Assembly: GCA_964058845.1 (NCBI GenBank)
Contig: CAXKVR010000722.1
Coordinates: 1-33,459, forward strand
DNA length: 33,459 bases
Source of the DNA: Carex sylvatica
Taxonomy: Eukaryota; Streptophyta; Magnoliopsida; Poales; Cyperaceae
Direction: 5' to 3'
The position numbers and the translations under genes were made by a program. The notes under the pieces are model-generated. The model saw only the letters and a list, made by a program, of their open reading frames with translations, was not told the DNA's origin and did no database searches. Shown here piece after piece: positions 21,041-32,379 of the stretch (its first letter is position 1; the number at the start of each line of letters is the position of its first letter).

Positions 21041-22734
21041 GTGGAGGAGTGCGACCTGTTTGACGGAGAGTATGGCCCATGCTGTTCGGCTAGATTCTCT
21101 CCAGTTATGACGGAGACTGGTGGGATGTTGCCCTTTTTGAACCGTTTGATTCCGAAAAAGTAATAATCTGGAGATCCTATAACTACCAGTAGAATGTAAT
21201 AATTGTGTTATAAAATAAGTTTTCTTTGAAAACATCTGGTTTTTTTTTTTTTTGTGAACTTGGCTTTAGGCATATATTTGATAAAATATTCAGCTTACAA
21301 CTAGACATGATTAATTTCTGATACACAAGAAACATAATCCTATATTCATCATTCAGAGTCTATTATAATACACATGAAATTCTACGGGCCTGTTTGTCAA
21401 ATAGTTTGAGATAGACCATTGTTATCTGTTCTAAGTTGGAATAACAAATGACGTATAATAAATGGTATAATTGACAAAATTCGGTGTAGTCTTCATGTGT
21501 TAATTAAAGGGGCGGTCGAATTTTTGCCATTCCGTTACGTTTTGTATGTTTCAAATATTCTAAAATAACCGAGTTTGCCTAGTTAAGATTTGACTTTGCT
21601 GCTCTCCAGATAGGAGAGTATGACTGTTATTTAAAATCTAATTGTTAAATTTTTTCATGCACGAATCTCAATACAGATAAATGATTAGGTTTAAAATAGC
21701 AGGTTCTGCTCTTCTATTTAGAAAGCAGCGAAATTAGTTCTGTCTAATTAGAGTTTCAAAATAATAAAACTTCAAAACTAACAACACATCAAAACGCATA
21801 CTCCTAGCCAATGCGTAGACTGACAAAGCCTGCGTTACAGTTTTTTTTTTTTTTAATTAATGTTTTACGTTGTTTGTTGTATTTAGCTGAATTTACTGCT
21901 ACTGTTTTATTGTCGTTTGTTTTAATTTTGCTAAAGTAGTTTAGTTTTGAAGTTTGCAATTATAGTGTGAAAAAAATGTGTTGTGTTGTAATTAATACAA
22001 TGTGATTTTGGTCTCGGGTTGTATTGTATCGTAATCAACTTAATTTTTCACATGTCGTGCTGTGTTGTGTCATAGTACGTAAATGGTTATGCCGTGCTCA
22101 AACGTGTTATGATCAAACGTGACTCGCATGATCATTTAATCATAATTTATGTTAGTTTATTTTAAATTCACCATTTAAGTTCTGACTCGAAACATAATAG
22201 CCTCTTAGGCATAGTATAAACTGGGCATGTTGAAGTTATCAATATGTTTTTGTTTTTTTAAATTACTAAAATAAAAATAGATTTGTATATATTTCTTATG
22301 TTTTTTATAATAAATTTACAACTACTGAACAAGACGAAACTATTAATTGCTTGATATTAATTATCAGTACCTTAAATGACAACGTGGCATGCACACTGCA
22401 CACATTAATGCCAATTTGAGTCGATAATCATGCATGAATTTCATGTCAATTGATTAACGACGACCATAATACTACTCAAGAATCCAATTTAAAAGTATTT
22501 TCATACATATTATGATAATGTCTTCCGAAACGTCGTAAATTTAAAATTCGATTATAAACTTTTGAAATTAACTGAAAGATTTGATTTTCATTTTTATCCA
22601 AAATAAAATTATGCAACATTCTAATTGATTCAAGTAATAACAACTTTTCTCCATTTTTTTTAATACAATCGTTAATTGGCTATACGTCACTATTTTATAT
22701 AAAAAAAAACATTCCAATTAAGTGTCATAATTAA
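21041..22734. other. AT-rich intergenic with weak MITE-like fragments
   Basis: 21388-21480 starts GGGCCTGTTTGTCAAATAG, similar to ends of plant hAT or PIF/Harbinger MITEs, but I could not find its partner end. 21640-21672 shares TTTTTTCATG(TG)CACGAATCTCAA with 18128-18157. 22060-22110 is rich in CGTGTTATG words. No gene is supported; the open frame at 20999-21235 overlaps repeats. Confidence 0.4.
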
Positions 22735-23215
22735 TTCGGTTCAGTTAAAATTAAAATAAAATAGACAAGTTAGAAAAATATTCAGTTTTAAAATTACAAC
22801 AGAACCGATTGAAATATACTTATCAACCGAATTAAAATTAAACAGAACAAAACTAAAGTAAGTTTTGATTTATTCAGTTAAATTGAAATAAAAAGTTTTC
22901 TCATACCAATAAATATTTTTGTTAATATTTTGATTTTTTTTAAGATGAATTTAAAAACTTTGTTTGATTTGATCTGACCAAACCAAGTCAATATTCATTA
23001 CGTAGTAATTTTTGAATTTTTTAAATATTAAGTTATGACGGGAGACAACTTTCAAAATTTCAATTGATCTATATATAATCTAATCGGTTTTAAAAGTTTC
23101 TAAACTAAATTGAACCGAACAATTAAATTGGTCCTAAAAAATAAACCAAACTAATCCATTTAAACGAAAAAAATCTTTTTAATCTGAATCGATTCGATTT
23201 GTTTATAAACAATTA
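22735..23215. repeat. Dispersed AT-rich repeat, copy 2
   Basis: This matches 12545-12985 in the same orientation with many differences (shared words include GTAATTTTTGAATTTTTT and AAATTGAACCGAACAATTAAAT). Its right end meets the next foldback element. There is no coding potential. Confidence 0.6.
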
Positions 23216-23239
23216 GACCGGACTCAATAAACACCCGGA

Positions 23240-24255
23240 TGTGTATCCTCTGCATTAACTCAAAAGAAGATCTTTTAAGTTAAGTTAATGAATCTTTTAA
23301 GTTGGAATATTGCCACAGGGATCTCAATCTCGTATTGGTTTGATGTATGGATAATTGGATATATCCTCTTATGCGGCTGCAAATGGCAATCACGCCTGGA
23401 ACAAGAACTTGGTCTCTAGAAAAAGCGATACAGAATGGATTGTAGCATGGTTTAAACATTACTGCAATGGAGGACAGTATTACTTGGCGGTGGGGTTCTG
23501 GCAATGAATACTCAGCCAAATCTTTTTATGATTTGGTGGTAGCTGGAGGCAAAACACGTTGGAAGTTAGATTATACTTGGCAACTTCGATTAGCTCCCAC
23601 TGTTAAAATTTTCTGTTCCTTGTGTCTTAAAGGAAATTTTTTGACTCATGATGTCATGCTTCGAAGAGGCATGCAGTGCGATCTAGAGTGTGTTATGTGT
23701 CAATCTTGTCAACTGGAAATCACATTACATCTTCTTTTTCATTGTGAATATGCGAGGAATTTCTGGATGTGGTACAATGGGATATTGGGTTATTCCAACA
23801 TGCATATATCGGACTCTGTTCAGAGGATGGTTTCTAAGTCGTAGAGTGCATGTAAAGGTCGGGTAGCAAGAAAGGAGTGGAGTGTTTTCTTCTACTCAGG
23901 TGTCTGGATGATTTGGAAAGAGAGAAATAATAGAATTTTTGAAGGGAAGAATTCAGATGCAAGAAGGGTGGCATACAAAACTTGGAATGAGTCTATGTTA
24001 TTGTTATGGATACAGAACTGTTGATTTTTTGTTGTTGTTTTTGTTTGTTTTTTTGATTTGCTGTTGATGTGTTCTATATATTTATGATTTCAAACACGTA
24101 CTGATGTATAAACTGATAGTCACTATCAGATTTAAAAAAAAAAAAAAAAAATTAATACGAATTTATTATGCACAAATTTTAAAATAGATTGAATGATAGA
24201 CATGCATTAACTCAAAAAATTATCTTTTAAGTTAATGCAGAGGATATGAATTCAT
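23240..24255. mobile_element. Foldback element split by a LINE insertion
   Basis: The left part 23240-23284 (GTGTATCCTCTGCATTAACT, CAAAAGAAGATCTTTTAAGT) is mirrored by the right part 24201-24255 (CATTAACTCAAAAAATTATC, TTTTAAGTTAATGCAGAGGA, TATGAATTC). Everything between is a truncated LINE plus its poly(A) and about 50 bp of spacer. Without the LINE the element would be only about 150 bp, similar in size to its relatives here. Confidence 0.6.
23285..24151 (+). pseudogene. 5'-truncated LINE, 3' end of reverse transcriptase ORF
   Basis: The reading starts in mid-domain with a WNIATGISISYWFDVW-type segment, which is the GDG..FW.D.W region found after the reverse transcriptase core in plant LINEs. 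It then has a premature stop (TAG near 23428) before an open stretch at 23467-23844. That stretch holds a reverse-transcriptase zinc-binding region: the W-W-x-S-G pattern near its start, SAKSFYDL, FCSLCLKGNFLTHD, then CVMC...ETLHLLFHC. A TAG at 23842-23844 interrupts it, and the same frame continues to 24024 with WMIWKERNNRIFE, the usual LINE C terminus. A T/G-rich 3' UTR and 18 A (24134-24151) end it. Only the last part of ORF2 is left, so it is dead. A clear target duplication was not found; TTAAT...AAT at both sides is a weak candidate. Confidence 0.85.
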
Positions 24256-24280
24256 AAGCACCCCTACCCCGGACCGAGTG

Positions 24281-24449
24281 CGTATCCTCTGAGATATCTC
24301 AACTTTTGTGTGACCGATGTGTTCGGTGCCTATTCGGGGGTGATGTAGGAGTCAGTATTATATGTGCTTCGAAATTCGTGCAGAACGTATCTAATCGGTT
24401 GGGATTTTCCATAAAGTCACGCAAATTTTGAGATATCTCAGAGGATACG
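24281..24449. mobile_element. Small foldback element with perfect 22-bp ends
   Basis: CGTATCCTCTGAGATATCTC plus AA at 24281-24302 is the exact reverse complement of 24428-24449. The element is about 170 bp, and GAATTC follows the right end. It lies only 25 bp from the preceding foldback, which ends in the same GCAGAGGATATGAATTC style. An open frame on the - strand across it is not a gene. Confidence 0.85.
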
Positions 24450-24455
24450 AATTCC

Positions 24456-25990
24456 CCCGGACCTCGACGCACAGCTTGATTGGAACTATTCATGTATTTC
24501 CTTGGTCCAATCCAAGACAACCGACTAACCTTTGAATGGGTTGTCATGCAACAAATTTATGTTTAATTAAACTATACTACGTCGGTGAGAGAGGATTTGT
24601 TTTACTGCGCTGTTTGCGCAGCTCACATTTCACCCTCATCAACCGGCACAAGTACTAATTAAATTGGTTTGAATCTCGATTTTCAATGAGTACGCAAGCG
24701 CAATAGATAATATTTCCCCAGAAACCAGTACTATTTCTTACGCCAGTACTACTGTCTAGTTGTCAATGCAGCCAATTCTCATAAATGTTTGTTTATGTAT
24801 GTTAGGTGAAGCGAAGATCGATGCCAGTATCGGTGGTTTATTTCCCTCAACAGAAGGGAATGTTGACTTCATTGAAGCATGTCTGTTTCTACCTGATTCA
24901 TCCCAATTCGATGCATGCATCTGATGTATTTTTCATCAGATGACGTGGACTTGGCGCAACAACACCTAACCAGACAATTTAGGTATTATCTAGTGAAATA
25001 ATTCAAAAGTTTGAGTTTTAGATCAGGATCATCCGATTTGAATCCGTGATAATCCATTAAAAGTGGAGTGCACACATTCCGAACAATGAATTTGAATTTC
25101 GAAGTGATCGCAAGTGACGGATTCGAATAGGATGGTCTTGATCCAAAACCCAAAAGTTAAGTTACTTTGCGGACCCCACAATTTAGCCTAGAGAACAACT
25201 ACAGTTTAGACAACAAAACAAAAATGATGTGCAATTATTTTAAAATAATTAGACTATGGAAAAAATATTTATGTTTCAACTGAAATATAAAAGATTTTTT
25301 TTTTTAAAGGTAATTCAGATAGTTTGTTGTAATTTATATATATTAAAATACGGTGTGAAACTAATTTTTAAAATTTATTTTTTTAACTAATTATTCAGGT
25401 TTTGGAATAAGAAATTCTATCATAGAGGAAAATAATATTTGCTTATCAAATATAACTTTATAATTAATTATTAACAACTTCACAGAAATTGTTAGTAAAG
25501 GACAACTTAATAAATAATTAACAAACTTAGACTAATTGGTAAAAAAAAAAAACCCAAATTCAAATAATGAATTCAAAGATATCAACAATACAAGGAACAA
25601 ATTTTCTGATGAGATGACGAAATACAAATAACAGCAGATCAAACTGAATTCACTCAAAACGAAAATAAATTAAAATATTGAGAACAAATTTAACGGCATC
25701 AACGGTAAACATGGTTCAACAACAGTCCAATATGCTCTCGTACCATTTGTCACACTCCGGGTTAGACTCTGCAAAGCGTAATTCAAAATAATAATAAAAT
25801 AACAAAACTGAGTCAATTATTATTTAACAACGTACTTCTATATAGGAAATATTATAAAATATTATACTTTAAAATATATTAATTTGAATACCACAAATAT
25901 ACACACTACTACGTATTTAACGAGACGATCATACCGGTTGTAAATCACAATGAGTCAGTGACGATCCCACACGGTCTATGCGGCCACATC
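24456..25990. other. AT-rich intergenic DNA, no gene supported
   Basis: A few GC-richer patches occur (24580-24660, 24930-25200, 25690-25770, 25925-25990). On the - strand, 25985-25925 and 25770-25700 each read open for about 20 codons next to possible GT and AG signals, but too little is left to call an exon. Otherwise AT-rich. Confidence 0.4.
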
Positions 25991-25992
25991 TA

Positions 25993-26202
25993 AGGATATG
26001 TTTGATTACAATTTTAAAATAGCAAGAATAGTAAAATTAATATTTGTCTTATTAAAATAGTTTGTTTCAACTTTTTATAAAAATAACTTGATCTAATGTG
26101 ACAAATAAGTTTAATTCTCTATTCTTATTATTCTAACACAATCAAATACCATTAACTTGTTCCTAAAAATAATCTATTGTTAATCCAACCAAACATACCA
26201 TA
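25993..26202. mobile_element. MITE-like element with GGTATGTTTGG-type ends
   Basis: Left end AAGGATATGTTTGATTACAA and right end TTAATCCAACCAAACATACC are inverted relative to each other with a few mismatches. The interior has paired AATAG(C/T)AAGAATAG and CTATTCTTATTATT words. About 210 bp. The (G)GTATGTTTGG terminus is common among plant hAT or PIF/Harbinger MITEs; I cannot decide between them because the target duplication is unclear. Confidence 0.6.
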
Positions 26203-27140
26203 AATACTGACAATGACAATTCCATGTATCAATCAGAATGTAAAACTTTTTAAGTCCCGTAATCTGCACCCGTTAAATATGTCGTTATAAATTACAGAGC
26301 AAAATAAGCCATTTTTCATGCATATATCAATTCTCTTGATATAATTCAATTTTCATGCAAAAAACATTTTCCACAACACATTAATTCTCACGATATAAAT
26401 CATTAATAATTTAACAAAACAATAAATAAAAGCGATAGCGTAATGGCCTTTAAGGGCCCGTTTGAATGTCCCATCTCCCATGAGATATATATGTGGTCAA
26501 TTGAGATTTAATTCTCAATTCAGATGATACTTTGTATGAAATGAAATTGGATTTTTTTTTCTTGTTCTAGTTCTATCATAAATTGATGGGAAAAAAAAAC
26601 ATCAAGTTGGACCTCATTATATTTTTCCCATAGTAGAAGCACTACTGTTCTCTTTTCTACCTTTTCTTCTTCCAAGTTTATACCTTTGTGTTGACTCCTC
26701 TCAATTTTAATTTATGAATTTTGTTACAACTAAATTTATATATTTTTAATTGCAATTTAATTCATAATATCTGTTATTATATAAAATTGAATTCAAAATA
26801 TTTGATAAACAGCAATAATTTTCAGTAGAACAAAATTTTGAAAAAAATGCATATTTGTATTTTTCAGCAAATTAATTCCATCGGTATTAATTAATTTGCT
26901 AAAAAAAATTTAATTGATTTTTTGGTAATTGAATAACAAAATTTTACGAATAAAAGTCTCTCTATGAATAATAATCAATAAGTATTGTTGCAATATTGTT
27001 TAATTATTTTATTTATTTAAATTAATAATTATTGATAAGAATAATTTTATTACTATCAAGCATTTAAGAAAGAAAATTATGATCTCCACAACTATTCTCA
27101 AAATAAACTGAACGTGCATTTTAACACATTTTTACAAGAT
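26203..27140. other. AT-rich DNA with one possible MITE end
   Basis: AAGGGCCCGTTTGAATGTCC at 26452-26471 is a typical terminal sequence of plant MITEs, but a matching right end was not found. The rest is low-complexity AT-rich sequence with no gene. Confidence 0.4.
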
Positions 27141-27148
27141 TCTAAATA

Positions 27149-27233
27149 GCGCTATAGCGCCACTATAGTGTTTTCAGACCATAAAAATTAGGCGCTATCG
27201 GCACTACAATGAGCTATATCACGCTATAGCGCC
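27149..27233. repeat. GCGCTATAGCGC palindrome cluster
   Basis: GCGCTATAGCGC at 27149-27160 is a perfect 12-bp palindrome. The next 43 bp, GGCGCTAT (27191-27198) to ATAGCGCC (27226-27233), form an inverted pair with a shared centre. TAGATTCTAA-type words flank both sides in opposite orientation. This is probably a small foldback element. Confidence 0.6.
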
Positions 27234-27239
27234 TTCTTT

Positions 27240-28740
27240 TAGCCAGTCTGTTAGAATCTATTTAAACCTTTACATTTTATTATTTTTTCTAGAGTTTTCA
27301 TAAGCACGTGGTTTTACAAATTAATTTATAAATTATCACACTTATAAAATTTCATCTGCGTAATCACAATATCAATATAATAGGCCCTAAGAAATTACAA
27401 GTCATCTCGGCTTGACGGCACTTGAAGAATTTTATATACGAAAAGGATTTTTGGTTTTTTTGGTTTTTTGGTTTTTTTTGGTTTTTTTTTTTCCAAAAAT
27501 AATATTTTTAAAAATTTCGGAGCGTGATGGAGCAACCTGACAATTTTTTTCTTTTCTGATTTCTCTTGTTCAATTCAACCGATGACAAATAGAGAGAGAG
27601 AGGACGGAACATGATAAATTGCTAAATTAGTATGGGTTTGGAACTTATCCGAAGCCATTAGGACTGAATTTTGTCCAAAGCCATTCTTTACCATACGATT
27701 AAATTTTATGATTTAATCAATACTAACATCGTTAATTCTTTCTATTAGACAAAATAAGAAACTGTCCCAATTCTCTCTCTATTCTATTCTAGAAATAAAT
27801 AAGAAAGAATACCAATAGAGAAAGTCTCTTCCTCTCGTTTTATCTTGTCAATATTATCTTTGTTTTGCTGACATTTTACCTTGTTTTATTTAACTATTTG
27901 AATTAAAAATCAAAATATTCTCTCATATTTTATAGAGTTTGATGTTACCAAAAACTGTATATCATGAAAAAATTAAACTACTAAAACACTAAATATGGTA
28001 TAAGCATACAATTTTAAATATTATACAAGTAAAAACTCATCATCGTACTTCGAAAAATATTTTGAGTTAAGCTTTTAATTTTTGTCAATGAATATTCTTA
28101 TGCGCACACTTAAGCAATTGTAATTAAGAAGGGAATAGTCATGGAGAATTGCACGAATGAAGTGCTTCAGGTTGTCATTATAGGGAACAAAATTGAGTAA
28201 AATTCCATGTTATTTTGAACGGTAAAGAAAGTTTTGAGAGATGGACCACGCCTATACTTTTCTTTTGCTCGACGATTTCATTCCAAAATAAGCTAAAGAT
28301 AGAAGAACATGCATATTTTGTCTAACAGAGAAATTAATAGGGTGTTATTAATCAATCTTGATAAATTTCATCACACGGCTTAAATAAGCTTCGAATAAAT
28401 CTCTGTCCAAACTCCAAAGCCATTTGGACAAGTTCCGGGCCCAATCGGTATATGGGTGGAGACTGGGGACAGATTAAAATGCTAGAATGCACAATAATAT
28501 AATAAAATAATTTGCGGTCATTACGTATATTTATATTTTTTTTAAAATTCACCGAAAACCCTATGTTTTTTTGTTATTTGTAGATAAAAAGTATTCATCG
28601 AAAAACTTAAATTTTTTAATTTTAACAAGTTTTGAAATAATGATTGATTTAATTTTTATGTATTGGATTTTTTTTTAAATAGAATTTGTTTTAAATATTT
28701 TACCGAAAACAGCTTTGAGCAGACTGAAATTCGAAAAATA
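27240..28740. other. AT-rich DNA to the left of the MULE, no gene
   Basis: Contains a (GGTTTTTTT)n simple repeat at 27453-27492, AG and CT runs near 27590 and 27770, and otherwise AT-rich sequence. The left terminal inverted repeat of the MULE should lie near the right end of this block or inside it, but I could not define it without the right end. Confidence 0.4.
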
Positions 28741-28745
28741 GCCAG

Positions 28746-28914
28746 GATCGGTGGAGAAAAAAACATAAATCCTACATCGATCCGTAGGATCGGTGGATCT
28801 CATTTGTTCCCTTGCCACACACCACACATATGGTTACACTGAAATAACCCTCCACCAATCATGTGGATCGGTGTAGCCCCAGAAATCTCCACACCAATCC
28901 TGTGGATCGGTGGA
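28746..28914. promoter_or_regulatory. Clustered GATCGGTGGA motifs upstream of the MULE transposase
   Basis: GATCGGTGGA occurs at 28746-28755, 28788-28797 and 28905-28914, with GATCGGTGTA at 28866-28875. Inverted or variant copies are at 28775-28782 (ATCGATCC), 28851-28860 (TCCACCAATC) and about 28887-28898 (TCCACACCAATC). The cluster lies 280-450 bp upstream of the transposase ATG. It is followed by a CTTCTTCCTC tract (28945-28990) that looks like a leader, and a 5' UTR intron at 29106-29192 (GTGAGT...TTCAG). Likely the promoter and/or transposase-binding region. Confidence 0.5.
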
Positions 28915-29196
28915 GGCAATTTTAGGTTAAACTGTGCGCAGTAACCCTCTCTTCTTCCTCTTTTCTTCTCTCTTCTTCTCTTCCCTGCCTCCATTATTCT
29001 TTCCTTTTTTTTTCATTATTTTGTTTTTTCAAATCCAATAGAGAAGTTACCAAATTAACAGATCGCCACCACCATTGTACTCAGCATCATCTTCTGGTTA
29101 TTATTGTGAGTTTTTTTTACTTATTTGTTTATATTTAGTGTTGTAAAATTGAAAAATATTTGAAATTAATTTTGTGTTTGATTTTTGTTCAGCAAA

Positions 29197-31869
29197 ATGT
29201 CACTGCTATTGATCAATGTGTATTATGGTGGTAACCTACAAAGCACTTCAACATGTGCTGGTTATGACATAGGAGCTGTATTTACCTTTACTGTATCTGA
29301 TTCTACCAGTTTTGCTATTATAAGACGGCAGATATACGTTGCACTTGAATTACTTCCGAGTCGAGTCAAATTGACAATCAGGGTACGTATGAACACAGCA
29401 CAACCCGGATCGTACCATTTCTCACTATTTCGGATAGAAAATGAGGAAACTTGGGATGTCATTAAACAAACTGCAGCTCAAGTTGCTGGATTTAAGGTTA
29501 TAGAATTGGTAGATGAGGCGCACCATGGTAGAAACCAAATGGGTTATGATCCGTGTCCAGATAGTTTGCCTGGAGGTAGTAACACACCGTCAGTTCAGAC
29601 CGACTTTCATCCTGAGTCGGGCAGTGTACCTGTACCCACCTACACACCTCCGATTCAGACTGGTGATGACCCTTGTGAGCAATTAGATCAAGACACAGAA
29701 ACTGATACAAGTTCTTTTGATGATGATGATTCGGCTAAAGCATGGGACGCAGATATGGACGAAGCGGAGGCTGAAATGAACGCCCAAGAAATATTGAAGG
29801 ATTGGCACAAGTCGATCCCATTCCTCAATCGAGGAGATAGGCATCCATGTTCATCATTCCACGATCAATTGCCAATGCCATACAAGGATCGTGCATTTAT
29901 GGAGAACCCCTCTAGGTTAGATGGAAAATTTGCTGAGGGTCAAATGTTTGAATCAAAAGCCAAACTAAAATCAGAACTTGTTGCTTTTCACTAAATAAAA
30001 ACACAGAGTTAGACGTGCTAAACAGCAACAAAACTAAGTATAGAGTTGCATGTAAATCTTTTAAATGCCAATGAAAATTGTATGCAAATGTAGTACCAAC
30101 AGGTGCATGGACAATTTACACCAACCCGTTTGTCCACACATGTTTTGAAAGTGCTCAAAGGTTGGATAGTCATCAAATGACTGCCAGAGTAATTGCTGAT
30201 ATTATTAAACCAGCTTTGAAAGATGATCTGGAGTTAAAGTTAAATTTGGAACAGTAGTCCCCTCGTATAACAAGTTGTGGAGAAGTAGAGAACTTGCAAT
30301 TGCGGACTTGTTTGGGAGCTGGAAGAAGTCTTACGAGCTGCTACCATTGTTTCTGGGTGCCATCAAAGCATCTAATCCAGGTACACAGATGAACCATCAA
30401 GCAAGTTTAATATCAATATTTTCAACCGGGTTGCATGGGCATTTGTGCCTTGCATTGAAGCATGGCCTTATCTTCGGCCCATTATCAGTGTTAATGACGG
30501 ATTCTTATCCGGAAGATACAAGGGTAAACTTTTTATGGCTTGTGCTTACGATGCAGAGCAACAACTCTTGCCACTTGCATTTGCAATTTGTGAAAAAGAG
30601 TCTATAGAAAATTGGGGTTGGTTTATGAATTAGTTGCGTATCAATGTTGTCGGGCTAGGAAAAATATGTGTTGTCTCGAACCAGCACCTTGGTATACGAG
30701 AGGTGTTTGAGGCTCATAATCTGGGATGATGTGAGGAAAAAGGTGAAGCTGTCCACCGACTGTGTTCATAGCATATTTGTGAAAATATTTGAAAAAAATA
30801 CCCTCAAAAGTTGATCAAAAAGGTATTCAAAAAATATGTTGCCAAAAAAAAATCTGGAGATTTGAAGAGGGGATGGATTTGAATAAGCAAAGAGATGCAG
30901 CTGTACATGACTACATTATGAAATTTGGTAAATGGCTCCGCAACTCTGATGCAGAGCCAAAGGCTCTCCATAAGTGGGTGCAAGTCCATGATGGAGTCCT
31001 CAATTGATGGGGTATAATGACAAGTAATGGCTCTGAGGTACTAAACAGTGTATTTATGATTGCCAGGCAACTACCTGTGTGTGCAATTATGGATAAGACC
31101 TTTTATAAGTGCGTCGACTGGTTGGTAAATAGGTGGGAGGCCGCGATTGGATGGGAGGCAACTGGATTGGATTTTTCGTTGAATATTACTCTGGTTTTAC
31201 ATCGTCGTAATGAGAAAGCAAGGAAACATGAGGTAAGAGCGATGTATGCTGGCCATAACTACTATGAGGTTATTGATAATAATGGACTTTTCGAGACAGT
31301 AAGTCAATCATTCGATAAATCTAATTATTTACTTTCATGTAATATATTTGATGTAAATATGATTTTTTTAATTGAAGGGTGTCCGGGGCGAAGTGAAGTA
31401 CTGTGTTACCTTCCCTGCAGAAGGAATGCCTATATGTAGCTGTCGAAGACCTCAATTAACAGGTATTCCATGTAACCATGTTCTTGCAGTTTACTTCGTG
31501 AGGAGGCTAAATCCTAGCGACTATGTTAGTTCATATTACAGCTTACAAAATTATATAAACACTTGGTCTGATCGATTCAATGGATTTGGAAATAAACGGG
31601 ATTGACCATTGTATAATGGACCCATTATAAGGCCAGATCTGGATAAAGTAAATAAGGGTAGGAGAAAACACAAGCGGAGAATAATGACTATGGACAAAAT
31701 GGAGGCCCCTGCCACGAGGCGAAATGCTCAACAACATAATCAAGAGTCAACTACAGCAAGACATTCGGGTATAACAATTTAAAAATTCAAAAGACAATTC
31801 GTTTGCATAATTACCATTTTATTTGATCTAAGTTGTACTCATTTTGTAACAGGTGCATCGACTCGATAA
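29197..31869 (+). pseudogene. Broken Mutator-like (MURA) transposase with SWIM zinc finger
   Basis: The first frame (29197-29994, 265 residues) has the MULE N-terminal region, an acidic middle and the start of the DNA-binding region (GQMFESKAKLKSELVAFH). A 1-nt shift near 29992 continues as KTKYRVACKSFKCQ..KLYA and HTCFESAQRLDSHQ. A shift near 30245 gives FGTVVPSYNKLWRSRELAIA, and another near 30420 gives FVPCIEAWPYLRP and GRYKGKLFMACAYDAEQQ, the core of the MULE transposase domain. Later come KWVQVHDG, WGIMTSNGSEVLNSVF, and the SWIM finger CSCRRPQLTGIPCNHVLA at 31432-31485. The 3' part keeps two good introns (31299-31377 and 31769-31852) and a terminal exon 31853-31869. In-frame stops at 30072, 30631, 30727, 31005 and 31603 and several shifts show it is dead. 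The first catalytic Asp is doubtful: the sequence reads VNDGF where relatives have VD-x-T-F. It would cut and paste the element from its TIRs. Confidence 0.9.
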
Positions 31870-31901
31870 AATCGAGAAATTTATGTTTACATTGTTTTAT
31901 A

Positions 31902-32089
31902 GATTTCTAAGTTTACATTAATGTATCTTATTTAGGCATTTTTATTATATTGTAAAAATTTATGGATTTCTAGTTTACATTAATGTATCTTATTTAGATA
32001 TTTTTATTGTATTCTAAGAATTTATGTTTACATTTTATTGTATTCGAAGAATTTATGTTGACATTTTTATTGTATTCTAAGAATATATT
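31902..32089. repeat. Tandem repeat in the spacer between the two MULE genes
   Basis: A 63-bp unit starting GATTTCTA(AG)TTTACATT occurs at 31902-31964 and 31965-32026. It is followed by two shorter units (about 31 bp) built on TTTTATTGTATTC(T/G)AAGAAT. The rest of the 31870-32379 spacer is AT-rich. This is the shared 3' side of two convergent genes, so it probably holds both poly(A) regions. Confidence 0.75.
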
Positions 32090-32379
32090 TCTCGTGAACG
32101 TATCGATCGTGAATGTACTGTCATATGTTAGCCGGTATCATACATAAAATTTTAAATAAGCATAAGTTAGTACAATTAAAGTTATAATAGTCCACTTAAC
32201 ATTACAGATAGCATACATAAAATAATAGATCCAATCTAACATTAACCTTATATTAATAGTCCACTCTTCATGTACCTCTGCAAAAACAAAAATAAAAACA
32301 TAGTTAAAAATATATTAAAATCCAATCAAAAATTAAAATGTATCATGCTTAACAAATGCACTTACTCAATCGAAACATG

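Noticed and set aside
25700..25985. Two short open stretches on the - strand beside possible splice sites (25985-25926 and 25770-25707)
   Set aside because: Each is only about 20 codons, with no domain and no support for further exons. A MITE-like element directly precedes the first. They could be a gene remnant, but the evidence is too thin.
27453..27492. GGTTTTTTT repeat considered as telomere-like
   Set aside because: The unit does not match the plant telomere repeat TTTAGGG; it is a simple T-rich microsatellite.
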